The position numbers and the translations under genes are program-made. Below the pieces are notes generated by a model. It was not told where the DNA came from, ran no database searches, and saw only the letters and a list, made by a program, of their open reading frames with translations. Source: Clavibacter michiganensis (GTDB taxonomy: Bacteria > Actinomycetota > Actinomycetes > Actinomycetales > Microbacteriaceae). From it: 64,000 bases of DNA. The first letter of the stretch is position 1; each line of letters begins with the position of its first letter. This document shows, one piece after another, positions 8,306-16,340 of the stretch. The stretch lies in contig NZ_MDJZ01000012.1 of NCBI RefSeq assembly GCF_002151125.1, positions 62,001-126,000 of the forward strand. The letters run 5' to 3'.

Positions 8306-8872
8306 TCAGGCGTGCTGCTCGTCGTGCTCGCCCTCGGCGATCTCCTCGATCAGCTTCGCGTTGAACGCGGGCAGGTCGTCGGGGTTGCGGCTCGTGACGA
8401 AGCCGCTGTCGACCACGACCTCCTCGTCGACCCACTCGGCGCCCGCGTTGCGGAGGTCGGTGGCGAGGGTCGGGTACGAGGTCATGCGGCGGCCGTCGAC
8501 CACGCCGGCCTCGATGAGGATCCACGGCGCGTGGCAGATGGACGCGACGGGCTTGCCGGCCGTGAAGAAGGCCTTCGCGAAGGCGACCGAGTCGGCGTCC
8601 ACGCGGATGTCGTCGGCGTTCACGACGCCGCCCGGCAGGACGAGGCCGTCGTAGTCGGCCGCGTCGGCGTCCTTCACCTGGACGTCGACTTCGAATGTGT
8701 CGGCCTTGTCGATGTGGTTGAGGCCCTGCACGGTGTCCGCCTTCGGGGACACCAGGACGGGCGTGCCGCCGGCCTCCTGGACGGCCTTCCACGGCTCCGT
8801 CAGCTCGACCTGCTCGAAGCCGTCCGTCAGCAGGAAGGCCACCTTGCGGCCCTGGATGCTCTCTCCGGTCAT
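8306..8872 (-). CDS. DJ-1/PfpI-family class I glutamine amidotransferase-like protein
   Basis: 188 residues covering the whole DJ-1/PfpI fold. The nucleophile elbow is ASICHAPW with C113-H114, and the acidic partner lies in FEQVELTEPW (about 19-28). Members act as deglycases, proteases or chaperones towards glycated or damaged proteins; the precise activity here cannot be fixed. A strong ribosome site (AGGAGG, spacing 7) precedes the ATG, in contrast with the leaderless genes beside it. Stress-related neighbours (Dps, SDR) lie about 1.2 kb away. Confidence 0.88.
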   Translation of the reverse strand: MTGESIQGRKVAFLLTDGFEQVELTEPWKAVQEAGGTPVLVSPKADTVQGLNHIDKADTFEVDVQVKDADAADYDGLVLPGGVVNADDIRVDADSVAFAKAFFTAGKPVASICHAPWILIEAGVVDGRRMTSYPTLATDLRNAGAEWVDEEVVVDSGFVTSRNPDDLPAFNAKLIEEIAEGEHDEQHA

Positions 8873-8925
8873 GTGCGTTCCTCCTCGTGAGAGTGTCGCC
8901 GCCCGGTCGGACGGCGCGTTCGACG

Positions 8926-9828
8926 CTACGCCCGCGCGGCGCCGTCGACCACGGTGCGGAAGACGTTCACGGGGCGTCCGGAGACGGCCGTGTCGATGGC
9001 GAACACGGCCCCCGAGAGCGGGTGCGCCTCGTGCTGCTCCTCCGTGAGGTTCTCACGCGCGGTGCCGACGACGAGGGTGCGGAGGTCGGGTCCGGCGAAG
9101 GCGACCGAGGTGACGTTGGGCGCGGGGATCTCGAACTCCAGGTCCTTCGTGCCGTCGGGCGCCCAGCGGATCACCTTGCCCGCGCCGTAGATGCCGTTCC
9201 ACGCGAAGCCGTCGGCGTCGAGCGTGAGGCCGTCGCTCATCTCGCCGTGGATCCAGTGCTCGAGGTCGCCGAGCTCGCCGTCGGCCGAGTAGGGGGCCCG
9301 GTAGACCGTCTTCTCGCTCGTGTCCGTGAGGACCATGGTGCGGCCGCCGTCCGTCCACTCGAAGCCGTTGGTGATGGCGAAGCCGCCGATGAGGGTGCGG
9401 AGGGTCCCCGATCCGTCGATCGAGTAGACGGCGGCGTCCGGCTCGCCCTCGGTGACGTCCATGGACCCGATGACGAAGCGGCCGTCGGGGTCGACCTTGC
9501 CCTCGTTCATGCGCATGCCGTCGTGCGCGTGCTCGACCCGGGCGAGCTCGCGCGTGATCCGGCCGGCGCGGTCGACGAGCACGATGCGGTCGCCGAGTCC
9601 CGCGACGAACCCGCCGTCGTCGGCCGGCTGGAAGGACGCGAGCGGCGGCGGCAGCTCGAGAACGGTGTCGTCGGATCCGTCGGCCGCGCCCGTCCAGGGG
9701 CTCCGGTGCAGCGTGCCCGCGGTGATGTCGTTCCACATGACGTCGCCCGACGGATCCCACCAGAGGCTCTCGACGAGGATCGCGCGGGCGTCGCGCAGGA
9801 CGCGGAGGTCGGAGGTGAGGGCGCTCAT
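8926..9828 (-). CDS. SMP-30/gluconolactonase-family beta-propeller protein
   Basis: 300 residues. The first conserved Glu lies in LVESLWWDPSGDVMWNDI, with later segments NEGKVDPDGRFVIGSMD (metal-binding Asn/Asp) and GLTLDADGFAW, the usual SMP-30 calcium/zinc ligands. The family hydrolyses sugar lactones such as glucono-1,5-lactone; some members are phosphotriesterases. The ATG at 9828 is preferred over the longer open frame because TTGGCT ends six bases upstream and the extension is low-complexity. Divergent from dps. Confidence 0.85.
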   Translation of the reverse strand: MSALTSDLRVLRDARAILVESLWWDPSGDVMWNDITAGTLHRSPWTGAADGSDDTVLELPPPLASFQPADDGGFVAGLGDRIVLVDRAGRITRELARVEHAHDGMRMNEGKVDPDGRFVIGSMDVTEGEPDAAVYSIDGSGTLRTLIGGFAITNGFEWTDGGRTMVLTDTSEKTVYRAPYSADGELGDLEHWIHGEMSDGLTLDADGFAWNGIYGAGKVIRWAPDGTKDLEFEIPAPNVTSVAFAGPDLRTLVVGTARENLTEEQHEAHPLSGAVFAIDTAVSGRPVNVFRTVVDGAARA

Positions 9829-10072
9829 GGATCCAGCCAAGCACCGGGACCGCGCGCCCGTCCCCCGAGCGAAGGGAGGTCCCGCCACCCTGGGGGCAGT
9901 CTGTGAGCGCCCTCACCGTTCGTGCGTAGAGGAAGCAGCGGGCGTACGGTCGGAGAGCGGCCGGATGACGCGCGCGAGCGCGCCCGGCCCGCGGGGCCCC
10001 GTCCCACCGGACGCCGCCTCGCACGGATCGGGAACCCCCGGACCCACGACGCAACAGAACGAGGAGTCGCAC

Positions 10073-10633
10073 ATGACCACGACCGTCGAACGCCCCACCC
10101 GCACCTCCGAGAAGGCCACCCAGCCCGAGGGCTCCAAGCCCACCAAGCGCCAGAACGCCGAGCGCGGCTTCAAGGCCTCCGAGCAGCTGCACGAGAACAT
10201 GCAGAAGGTGCTCGTCGACCTGATCGAGCTGCACATCCAGGGCAAGCAGGCGCACTGGAACGTCGTCGGCAAGAACTTCCGCGACCTGCACCTCCAGCTC
10301 GACGAGATCATCGAGTCGGCGCGCGAGTTCAGCGACGACCTGGCCGAGCGCATGCGCGCCCTGCACGCCACGCCGGACGGCCGCAGCGACACCGTCGCCG
10401 AGAACACGACGCTCCCCGAGTACCCGCAGGGCGAGGTCGACACGGCCGAGACCGTCGACCTCGTCACCCAGCGCCTCGAGGCCGCCGTGCACACCATGCG
10501 CGAGGTCCACGACGACGTCGACGAGGAGGACCCGACCACCGCGGACCTGCTCCACGGCTTCATCACCGCGCTCGAGCAGTACGCGTGGATGGTCTCCGCG
10601 GAGAACCGCCGCGTCGGCGCAGCCGCCGAGTAG
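10073..10633 (+). CDS. dps: Dps-family DNA-binding ferritin
   Basis: 186 residues. The ferroxidase-site pattern is visible: HWN at 61-63, then DLHLQLDE at 71-78. A 35-residue Lys/Arg-containing N-terminal tail (SKPTKRQNAERGF) could bind DNA. Dps dodecamers oxidise and store iron and shield DNA in oxidative or starvation stress. A GAGGAG ribosome site precedes the ATG. The 244-base gap upstream carries an inverted repeat GTGAG-CGCC-CTCAC at 9903-9916 that may be regulatory (weak). A strong terminator follows. Confidence 0.92.
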   Translation: MTTTVERPTRTSEKATQPEGSKPTKRQNAERGFKASEQLHENMQKVLVDLIELHIQGKQAHWNVVGKNFRDLHLQLDEIIESAREFSDDLAERMRALHATPDGRSDTVAENTTLPEYPQGEVDTAETVDLVTQRLEAAVHTMREVHDDVDEEDPTTADLLHGFITALEQYAWMVSAENRRVGAAAE

Positions 10634-10647
10634 CACCGCACCACGAT

Positions 10648-10677
10648 CGAGGGCCGCACCACCAGGTGCGGCCCTCG
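10648..10677 (+). terminator. Terminator after dps
   Basis: A perfect 13-bp stem, CGAGGGCCGCACC with GGTGCGGCCCTCG, closes an ACCA tetraloop. No run of T follows, only TCGCGTCC. It separates dps from the following SDR gene. Confidence 0.8.
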
Positions 10678-10743
10678 TCGCGTCCCCGGACGCGACGCAC
10701 CGCACCGCATCGACCGCCCCGACGGGGCAGTGAGGAGACCCAG

Positions 10744-11541
10744 ATGGATCTCGGCATCACAGGGAAGACCGCGCTCATCACGGGCGCCGACTCGGGGATC
10801 GGGTGGGAGACCGCCCGCATCCTCCTCAGCGAGGGCGCGACCGTCGTCCTCAGCGACCAGGACCAGGACTCGCTCGACGAGGCCGCCGCGAAGCTCGACG
10901 GGGGCGACCGCGTGCACGCGTTCGCGGCCGACGTGACGAGCGTCGACTCCCTCGCCGCGCTGCACGACAGGGTGCAGGAGGCGGTCGGCGACATCGACAT
11001 CCTCGTGCAGTCCGCCGGCATCACCGGCGCGCAGGGCCTCTTCCACGAGATCGACGACGAGGGCTGGACGAACACCATCGAGGTCGACCTGCTCGGACCC
11101 GTCCGGCTCGTCAAGCAGTTCCTCCCGTCGCTCCGGAAGGGCGGCTGGGGCCGGATCGTGTTCCTCGCCTCCGAGGACGCCGTCCAGCCGTACGACGACG
11201 AGCTCCCCTACTGCGCCGCCAAGGCCGGGATCCTCGCGCTGTCGAAGGGCCTCTCTCGCAGCTACGCGAAGGAGGGGCTGCTCGTGAACGCGGTGTCGCC
11301 CGCCTTCATCCGCACGCCCATGACCGACGCGATGATGGAGAAGCGCGCCGACCAGCTGGGCACCTCGACGGACGAGGCCATCGAGTCGTTCCTGGACGAG
11401 GAGCGCCCGTACATGGAGCTCAAGCGCCGCGGCGAGGCGACCGAGGTCGCCAACGTCGTCGCCTTCCTCTGCTCCGACCTCGCGTCGTTCGTGAACGGAT
11501 CCAACTACCGCGTCGACTCCGGATCGGTGGCGACGATCTGA
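10744..11541 (+). CDS. SDR-family oxidoreductase
   Basis: 265 residues, classical short-chain dehydrogenase. The cofactor motif TGADSGIG is at 13-20 and the catalytic triad is S143, Y156 and K160 (YCAAK). Asp after the second strand (VVLSDQD) suggests NAD(H) rather than NADP(H). Closest in pattern to 3-oxoacyl-ACP reductase/glucose dehydrogenase-like SDRs; the substrate is unknown. A GAGGAG site lies before the ATG. The stop codon overlaps the start of the DUF2945 gene (TGATG), so the two are translationally coupled. Confidence 0.88.
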   Translation: MDLGITGKTALITGADSGIGWETARILLSEGATVVLSDQDQDSLDEAAAKLDGGDRVHAFAADVTSVDSLAALHDRVQEAVGDIDILVQSAGITGAQGLFHEIDDEGWTNTIEVDLLGPVRLVKQFLPSLRKGGWGRIVFLASEDAVQPYDDELPYCAAKAGILALSKGLSRSYAKEGLLVNAVSPAFIRTPMTDAMMEKRADQLGTSTDEAIESFLDEERPYMELKRRGEATEVANVVAFLCSDLASFVNGSNYRVDSGSVATI

Positions 11542-11750
11542 TGGCCTCTCTCAAGAAGGGCGATGCCGTCACCTGGAACACGCCCCAGGGCGAGACCCAC
11601 GGGAAGGTCGTCGAGGAGAAGACGAAGGACTTCCAGCACGACGGGCAGCACTTCACGGCGTCGTCCGACGAGCCCGCGTACATCGTGGAGAGCGACAAGT
11701 CCGGCAAGACCGCGGCCCACAAGGGATCCGCGCTGACGAAGAAGAAGTAG
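11541..11750 (+). CDS. DUF2945 (HVA1-type) small protein
   Basis: 69 residues: MASLKKGDAVTWNTPQGET start, then GKVVEEKT, and a C-terminal DEPAYIVESDKSGKTAAHKGS followed by a KKK tail. This is the pattern of DUF2945/HVA1-like proteins: a small SH3-like barrel with a conserved GDxVxWxxxxGxxxGxV start. Function is unknown; genes often sit among stress genes, as here. Start overlaps the stop of the SDR by one base, and an excellent terminator follows. Confidence 0.85.
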   Translation: MASLKKGDAVTWNTPQGETHGKVVEEKTKDFQHDGQHFTASSDEPAYIVESDKSGKTAAHKGSALTKKK

Positions 11751-11760
11751 GCACGCGCTC

Positions 11761-11793
11761 CTCCGCGGGTACCGGCGACCGGTACCCGCGGAG
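11761..11793 (+). terminator. Terminator after the dps-SDR-DUF2945 block
   Basis: A perfect 15-bp stem, CTCCGCGGGTACCGG with CCGGTACCCGCGGAG, closes a three-base CGA loop. No T tract follows. Confidence 0.8.
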
Positions 11794-11830
11794 GGCGACC
11801 CGCCCCGAGGCCGCGCCTAGGCTGTGGCCG

Positions 11831-13078
11831 ATGGACACCGGGACCGCCGCCGCGACGCGCTCGACGTCGACGCGGGCTCCCCGGCACCGCAACGGCGTCG
11901 AGGTGTCCGTCGACGCCATCCTCGGGCTCCTCATCGCAGGGCTCGCCATGCTCCCGCCGGTGGACGTGCAGGAGGCCGGCTTCCTCGTCGCGGTGCTGGC
12001 GCTCGTCGCCGTCATCGTGCGGTCGGTCTTCCCGGGTGCCGCCCTCGTCCTCGCGTGGGCCATGGCGCTCGCGCAGTGGCAGCTCGGCGAGCGGCCCGGC
12101 TTCGCCGACGTCGCGCTCCTCCTCGTCCTGTACTCGACGGCCCGGCGCGGATCGCGCGCGACCGTCGTCCTGGGGGCCGCGTCCGCCCTCGTCGGCGGCA
12201 CCGTCGCCACCGCCTACCTGCTGCAGACCGGCGCGCGCTTCTCGGAGCTCACGCAGCCCGGCGGACCCGGGGGCGAGCTCTTCGCGGCCGCCCCCGTCCT
12301 CGCCCTGCTCATCGCGTGGCTCTCCGGCGTCGTGATCCGCGTGGTGCGCGCCCGCGCCGCCGAGTCGCGACTCCGCGTCCAGGCGGAGGACACCGCCGTG
12401 AAGGCCGTCGACCTCGCGCAGGCCGAGACGCTGCGGGCGAGCATGGCGCGCGACGTGCACGACATCGTCGGGCACTCGCTCGCGGTCATCATCGCGCAGG
12501 CCGACTCCGTGCAGTTCCTCGACGACGAGGAGCGGATCCGCGGCGTCTCCGCCACCATCGCCGACACCGCGCGCCGCTCGCTCGCCGAGGTGCGCGAGGT
12601 GCTGAGCGGCACGAGCACCGCCGACGCCGACGACGGGCCCGAGGACCTCGACGCCGTCGTCGCGCAGGTGCGGGCGGCCGGCGTCGACCTCGCGCACGAG
12701 GTGCGCGGCATGCGGCGGCAGGTGGATCCCGCGCGCCAGGTCGTCATCCGCCGCGTCGCGCAGGAGATGACCACCAACGCGATGCGGCACGGCGAGCCGG
12801 GCGGGCGGATCCGCCTCCGTGAGACCTGGCGCGCCGCCGACGTCGTGCTCGAGGTCGAGAACCCGGTCGCCCGGCGCGGCATCGCGCCCGACCGCGCCGA
12901 CCCGCCCGGCCTCGAGTCGCGGCGCGCGGGCACCGGCGTCGAGGGCATGCGCGCCCGCCTCGCCGCCGTCGGCGGCGACCTCGAGGCCGAGCCCGTCGAC
13001 GACCTCTTCACCGCGCGCGCCCGCATCCCGCTGCCGGGCGCCCACCCCATCCCCACCGTGCCCGGAGGCCGCCCGTGA
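11831..13078 (+). CDS. NarL-type sensor histidine kinase
   Basis: 415 residues. Hydrophobic helices span about 27-170, followed by a HisKA_3 dimerisation domain with phospho-acceptor H210 (ARDVHDIVGHSLAV) and a GHKL ATPase domain ending in GTGVEGMRARLAAVGG. There is no obvious extracellular sensor domain, so the signal may be sensed in the membrane, as in DesK-like kinases. TAGGCT ends seven bases before the ATG, which suggests a leaderless transcript. It overlaps the response-regulator gene by four bases (GTGA). The regulated genes are not evident. Confidence 0.9.
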   Translation: MDTGTAAATRSTSTRAPRHRNGVEVSVDAILGLLIAGLAMLPPVDVQEAGFLVAVLALVAVIVRSVFPGAALVLAWAMALAQWQLGERPGFADVALLLVLYSTARRGSRATVVLGAASALVGGTVATAYLLQTGARFSELTQPGGPGGELFAAAPVLALLIAWLSGVVIRVVRARAAESRLRVQAEDTAVKAVDLAQAETLRASMARDVHDIVGHSLAVIIAQADSVQFLDDEERIRGVSATIADTARRSLAEVREVLSGTSTADADDGPEDLDAVVAQVRAAGVDLAHEVRGMRRQVDPARQVVIRRVAQEMTTNAMRHGEPGGRIRLRETWRAADVVLEVENPVARRGIAPDRADPPGLESRRAGTGVEGMRARLAAVGGDLEAEPVDDLFTARARIPLPGAHPIPTVPGGRP

Positions 13079-13737
13079 TCCGCATCGTGCTCGTCGACGA
13101 CCAGGAGCTGTTCCGCGGCGGCGTGCGCGTCGCCCTCGACGCCCAGCCCGACCTCGAGGTCGTCGGCGAGGCCGGCGACGGGCGCGAGGGACTCGCCGTG
13201 ATCGACGAGGTGCGGCCCGACGTCGTGCTCCTCGACATGCGCATGCCCGTGATGGACGGGCTCGAGACCGTCCGGGCGCTGTTCGACGGGACGCGGGAGG
13301 CGCCGCCGCGCGTGATCGTGCTGACGACCTTCGCCCTTGACCGCGCCTCGGCCACCGCCATCCGCGGCGGCGCGAGCGGCTTCCTCCTCAAGGACGCGAC
13401 GCCCGCGTTCCTCGCCGCCGCGATCCGCGCCGTGCACGCGGGCAGCGCCGTGCTCGCGCCGGACGAGCTCACGCAGCTGTTCAGCCCGGACGCGACCGCC
13501 GCCCCCGCGCCCGTGGCGCCGCCCGAGTTCCGGTCGCTGAGCGCGCGCGAGAAGGACGTCTTCGGGCACGTCGCGCGCGGCCTGTCGAACGCGGAGGTCG
13601 CGGCGCTCGAGTTCGTGAGCGAGTCGACCGTGAAGACCCACGTCAGCAGCATCCTCGCGAAGCTCGCGCTCCGCGACCGCGTGCAGCTGGTCGTCTACGC
13701 GCACGACCACCGGCTCGTGGAGCGGTCGGGCGCCTAG
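13075..13737 (+). CDS. NarL/FixJ-family response regulator
   Basis: 220 residues. The receiver domain has DD at 8-9, phospho-acceptor D54 (VVLLDMRMPVMDG) and the conserved Lys in GFLLKDATP. A LuxR-type helix-turn-helix occupies about 150-215 (SNAEVAALEFVSESTVKTHVSSIL). The start is GTG overlapping the kinase stop codon. It pairs with the upstream kinase as a transcriptional two-component system; its targets cannot be told from the window. Confidence 0.93.
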   Translation: MIRIVLVDDQELFRGGVRVALDAQPDLEVVGEAGDGREGLAVIDEVRPDVVLLDMRMPVMDGLETVRALFDGTREAPPRVIVLTTFALDRASATAIRGGASGFLLKDATPAFLAAAIRAVHAGSAVLAPDELTQLFSPDATAAPAPVAPPEFRSLSAREKDVFGHVARGLSNAEVAALEFVSESTVKTHVSSILAKLALRDRVQLVVYAHDHRLVERSGA

Positions 13738-13774
13738 GCGGCGCTGCCGTCTCCGGCCTCGCCGGCGTCGGCGG

Positions 13775-15160
13775 TCAGCCGCCGAGCGCCCCGCCGCAGC
13801 GGTGCAGCTCGGTGGCCAGCGCGTCGATCTCGGCGCGGGCGGAATCCGCCGGGACGGACGGATCCACGTCCTCGGCCCAGATCGTGAACGCCACCTCGGT
13901 GCCGTCCGCCGCGTCCGCGATGCCGGTCAGTCCGTGCATCCGCTCGAGCGTGCCGGTCTTGCCGCGGATCCGGCCGGCCGCCGCGTCGGCCCCGCCCGTG
14001 AAGCGGCCGCCCTCGGCGAGCGTGCCCGTGCGCCCGGCGACGGCGAGGCCGGCGTCGACGATCGCGAGGTCGCCGCGGTGCTCCGCGATCCGCACCATCA
14101 GCCGGGTGAGGAGCGCGGCGGGGACGCGGTTCGCGTCCGACAGGCCGGAGCCGTCGACGAGCACCAGGCCGTCCACGGGCAGCTCGAGCGAGGCGAGCGC
14201 CGCGGGCGTGCCGCGCTGGATGCCGGCGGCCGCGCTCCCGGATCCCGTCTCGATCGCGACCAGGCGCGCGAGCGTCTCCGCGAGCGTGTCGTCGGAGTGG
14301 GTGAGCATGTAGCCGACCAGGTCCCGCACGGGCGCGGACTCCACGGTGCCGAGCACGGCGGATCCGGGTGCCGCGGTCACCAGCGTGCCGTCGGCCGCCA
14401 CGTCGTCGCCGAGCAGCGGGGCGAACGCGTCGGCCGCCCGGGCGACGGCCGCCTCGCCTCGGCGCGAGTACGCGACGGCGGGGTCGTCGCGGTCGCCGTC
14501 GACCATGAGCGCCGTGATGTTCGACATGGATCCGCCGCGCCGGGCCTCGAGCGGCCACTCGGGCAGCCAGGCCGGCCCCGTGAACAGGCTGCTGTCCACC
14601 TGCAGGCGGCGGATCGGGACGTCGGCGAGGTCGGGATCCTGGCGGCGGGCGTCGAGCACCTGGCGCGCGAGGTCGTCGAGGTGCGGGGGGCCGGGGTAGA
14701 CGCCGTCCTGGCCGGACGGGAGGCGGCTGAGCGTGGGATCGCCGCCGCCGACGAGGACGACGGCGTCGGCGCGCTCCCCCGCGACCACCCGGGTGGCGAT
14801 GCGGCGGTCGGGGCCGAGCGCCTCGACGGCCGCCGCGGCCGTGAGGACCTTCATGGTGCTGGCGGTCGGCGCGGGCACGTCGCCGCGCACGTCGAGGACG
14901 GCGGTCCCCGCGTCGCCGTCGACCTCGGCGGCCGCGAGGTGCAGGGTGCCGGTCGACCAGCCGGCGGTGAGCGCGTCGACGGTGCAGGACGCGGGATCAG
15001 CCGACGGGCCGCCCGCAGGAGACGGGAGGATCCCGGTGACCAGCCCGGCGCCGACGACCGCGGTCGCGACGACGGCCGCGAGCACGGCGTCGCGGCGACG
15101 GCGGACCGACCGGGAGCGACCCGTGGGTCGTCGGGCGGGCGCGGGGTGGGAACCGGTCAT
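13775..15160 (-). CDS. D-alanyl-D-alanine carboxypeptidase, PBP4/DacB type (peptidase S13)
   Basis: 461 residues. A membrane segment or signal sequence at about 26-45 is followed by the penicillin-binding signatures SxxK (S101-TM-K104), a SxN-like GSGLSDANR at about 340, and KTG in GKTGTLER near 400. It trims or cleaves peptidoglycan peptides outside the membrane. The first Ser/Lys pair is intact, so it should be active. TAGCCT ends six bases before the ATG, so the message is likely leaderless. It converges on the two-component operon. Confidence 0.9.
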   Translation of the reverse strand: MTGSHPAPARRPTGRSRSVRRRRDAVLAAVVATAVVGAGLVTGILPSPAGGPSADPASCTVDALTAGWSTGTLHLAAAEVDGDAGTAVLDVRGDVPAPTASTMKVLTAAAAVEALGPDRRIATRVVAGERADAVVLVGGGDPTLSRLPSGQDGVYPGPPHLDDLARQVLDARRQDPDLADVPIRRLQVDSSLFTGPAWLPEWPLEARRGGSMSNITALMVDGDRDDPAVAYSRRGEAAVARAADAFAPLLGDDVAADGTLVTAAPGSAVLGTVESAPVRDLVGYMLTHSDDTLAETLARLVAIETGSGSAAAGIQRGTPAALASLELPVDGLVLVDGSGLSDANRVPAALLTRLMVRIAEHRGDLAIVDAGLAVAGRTGTLAEGGRFTGGADAAAGRIRGKTGTLERMHGLTGIADAADGTEVAFTIWAEDVDPSVPADSARAEIDALATELHRCGGALGG

Positions 15161-15265
15161 GTCCCCAGGCTAGGAAGCCGCGGGCGCGGGGACGTCGGCC
15201 GCGGGTGCCGACGCGCTCCGCCGCGCGGACGAGCGCGCGGGTGGCCCGCGGCGGATCGGCGCGCG

Positions 15266-15886
15266 TCAGCGCAGCAGCCCGCCCTGGCGCCCCGACTCGG
15301 CCCACGCGAGCGCCCGCGTGACGACGCGCTCGCTCACGTCGAGGACGCGCGCGATCTCGGCGGTGTCGCGTCCCTTGGACCGCTCCTCGACCGCGATCTG
15401 CAGCTTCCGCCGCGTGATGCCCTTCGGCAGCGACGGGAGGGCCGGCGCCGCGGGCGCCGCGGGCTCGGCCTCGGGCTCGGAGCGCGCGGACCGCTCGCCG
15501 GACCGGCGGCGGTGCCGCTCGGCCTCGGTCGTCGCCTCCACGGTCGCGAGCGCGAGCGTGGCCGCGAACAGCCCGCGGCCGGCCTCGGTGCCGGCCTCCA
15601 GCCCGTCGCGGACGGCGCGGAAGGCGATGCCGCGCGCCTCGAGCCCGTTGAGGATCCGCACCACGTCCGACGTGCCGGGACCCAGCCGGTCGAGGCTCAC
15701 GACGAGGAGCTCGTCGTTCTCGCGGAGGTAGTCGAGCGCGTCCTGCAGGCCGGGGCGCGGGGCCTTGGGGCCGCCGGCGACGTCGACGAAGATCCGCTCG
15801 CATCCGGCGGCGTCGAGCGCGTCGACCTGGTCCTGGTAGGGCTCCTCGGAGCGCGCGACGCGGACGTATCCGACGAGCGTGGTCAT
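15266..15886 (-). CDS. Resolvase-fold serine recombinase homologue, probably catalytically dead
   Basis: 206 residues. The N-terminal resolvase domain reads GYVRVARSEE, where the catalytic Ser of the YxRVS motif is replaced by Ala (A11). R44 and R67 are kept (APRPG, LDRLG), but the Arg of LDRLGR is Pro (P70). A helix-turn-helix follows a linker at about 155-206 (AEIARVLDVSERVVTRAL). Loss of the nucleophile predicts no strand cleavage; a DNA-binding regulator is the likely inference. No terminal repeats or att sites are nearby. GAGGGG precedes the ATG. Confidence 0.8.
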   Translation of the reverse strand: MTTLVGYVRVARSEEPYQDQVDALDAAGCERIFVDVAGGPKAPRPGLQDALDYLRENDELLVVSLDRLGPGTSDVVRILNGLEARGIAFRAVRDGLEAGTEAGRGLFAATLALATVEATTEAERHRRRSGERSARSEPEAEPAAPAAPALPSLPKGITRRKLQIAVEERSKGRDTAEIARVLDVSERVVTRALAWAESGRQGGLLR

Positions 15887-15973
15887 GCGTCCCCCCTCAT
15901 GGCGTGCGCTCCCGCGTCACGCGACGACGGGCGGGTGCCCGTGAGGCGCCCGCCCGTCCCGTGCACGCGCGGA

Positions 15974-16252
15974 TCAGCTCGCGTCGTCGGACTGCGGCGA
16001 CGCCGTGTCCTTCTTGTCCTGCAGGCGCTCGATCTGCTCGCTCGCCTCCGCCTTGTTCAGGTCGGCGGGGATCTCCTCGCCGGCCTGCGTGGCGAGCGAG
16101 TCGAGGTAGCTGCGCTGCGCGCCCGTCATCGGCTCGTCGCCCGTGACCCACGTGCTCGGGTCCTTCTCGGCGCTCTGGGGCGGCGTCGGCGTGGAGGAGC
16201 CGAGCATCTCCGTGTCGTCGCCGCCTGTGGTGTCCTGGTTCGCATCGCTCAT
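15974..16252 (-). CDS. DUF3072 small protein
   Basis: 92 residues, acidic. The conserved part is TGDEPMTGAQRSYLDSLA followed by KAEASEQIERLQ, the DUF3072 signature; the first 40 residues are Thr/Ser/Asp/Pro-rich and look disordered. Function is unknown. Related short proteins accompany stress genes in actinobacteria. GAGGAGG with a spacing of eight or nine bases marks the ATG. Confidence 0.85.
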   Translation of the reverse strand: MSDANQDTTGGDDTEMLGSSTPTPPQSAEKDPSTWVTGDEPMTGAQRSYLDSLATQAGEEIPADLNKAEASEQIERLQDKKDTASPQSDDAS

Positions 16253-16340
16253 GGTGGTGCCTCCTCGTATGGTGCCTCCGACGCTACTCGCGACGGGCGA
16301 CACCGGACGGGGTGCCGCCGCCTCCCCCGACGCTGGGCGG

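Noticed and set aside
15266-15886. Resolvase homologue as part of a transposon or integrated element
   Set aside because: No terminal inverted repeats, target duplications, transposase or change in composition nearby, and the catalytic residues are lost.
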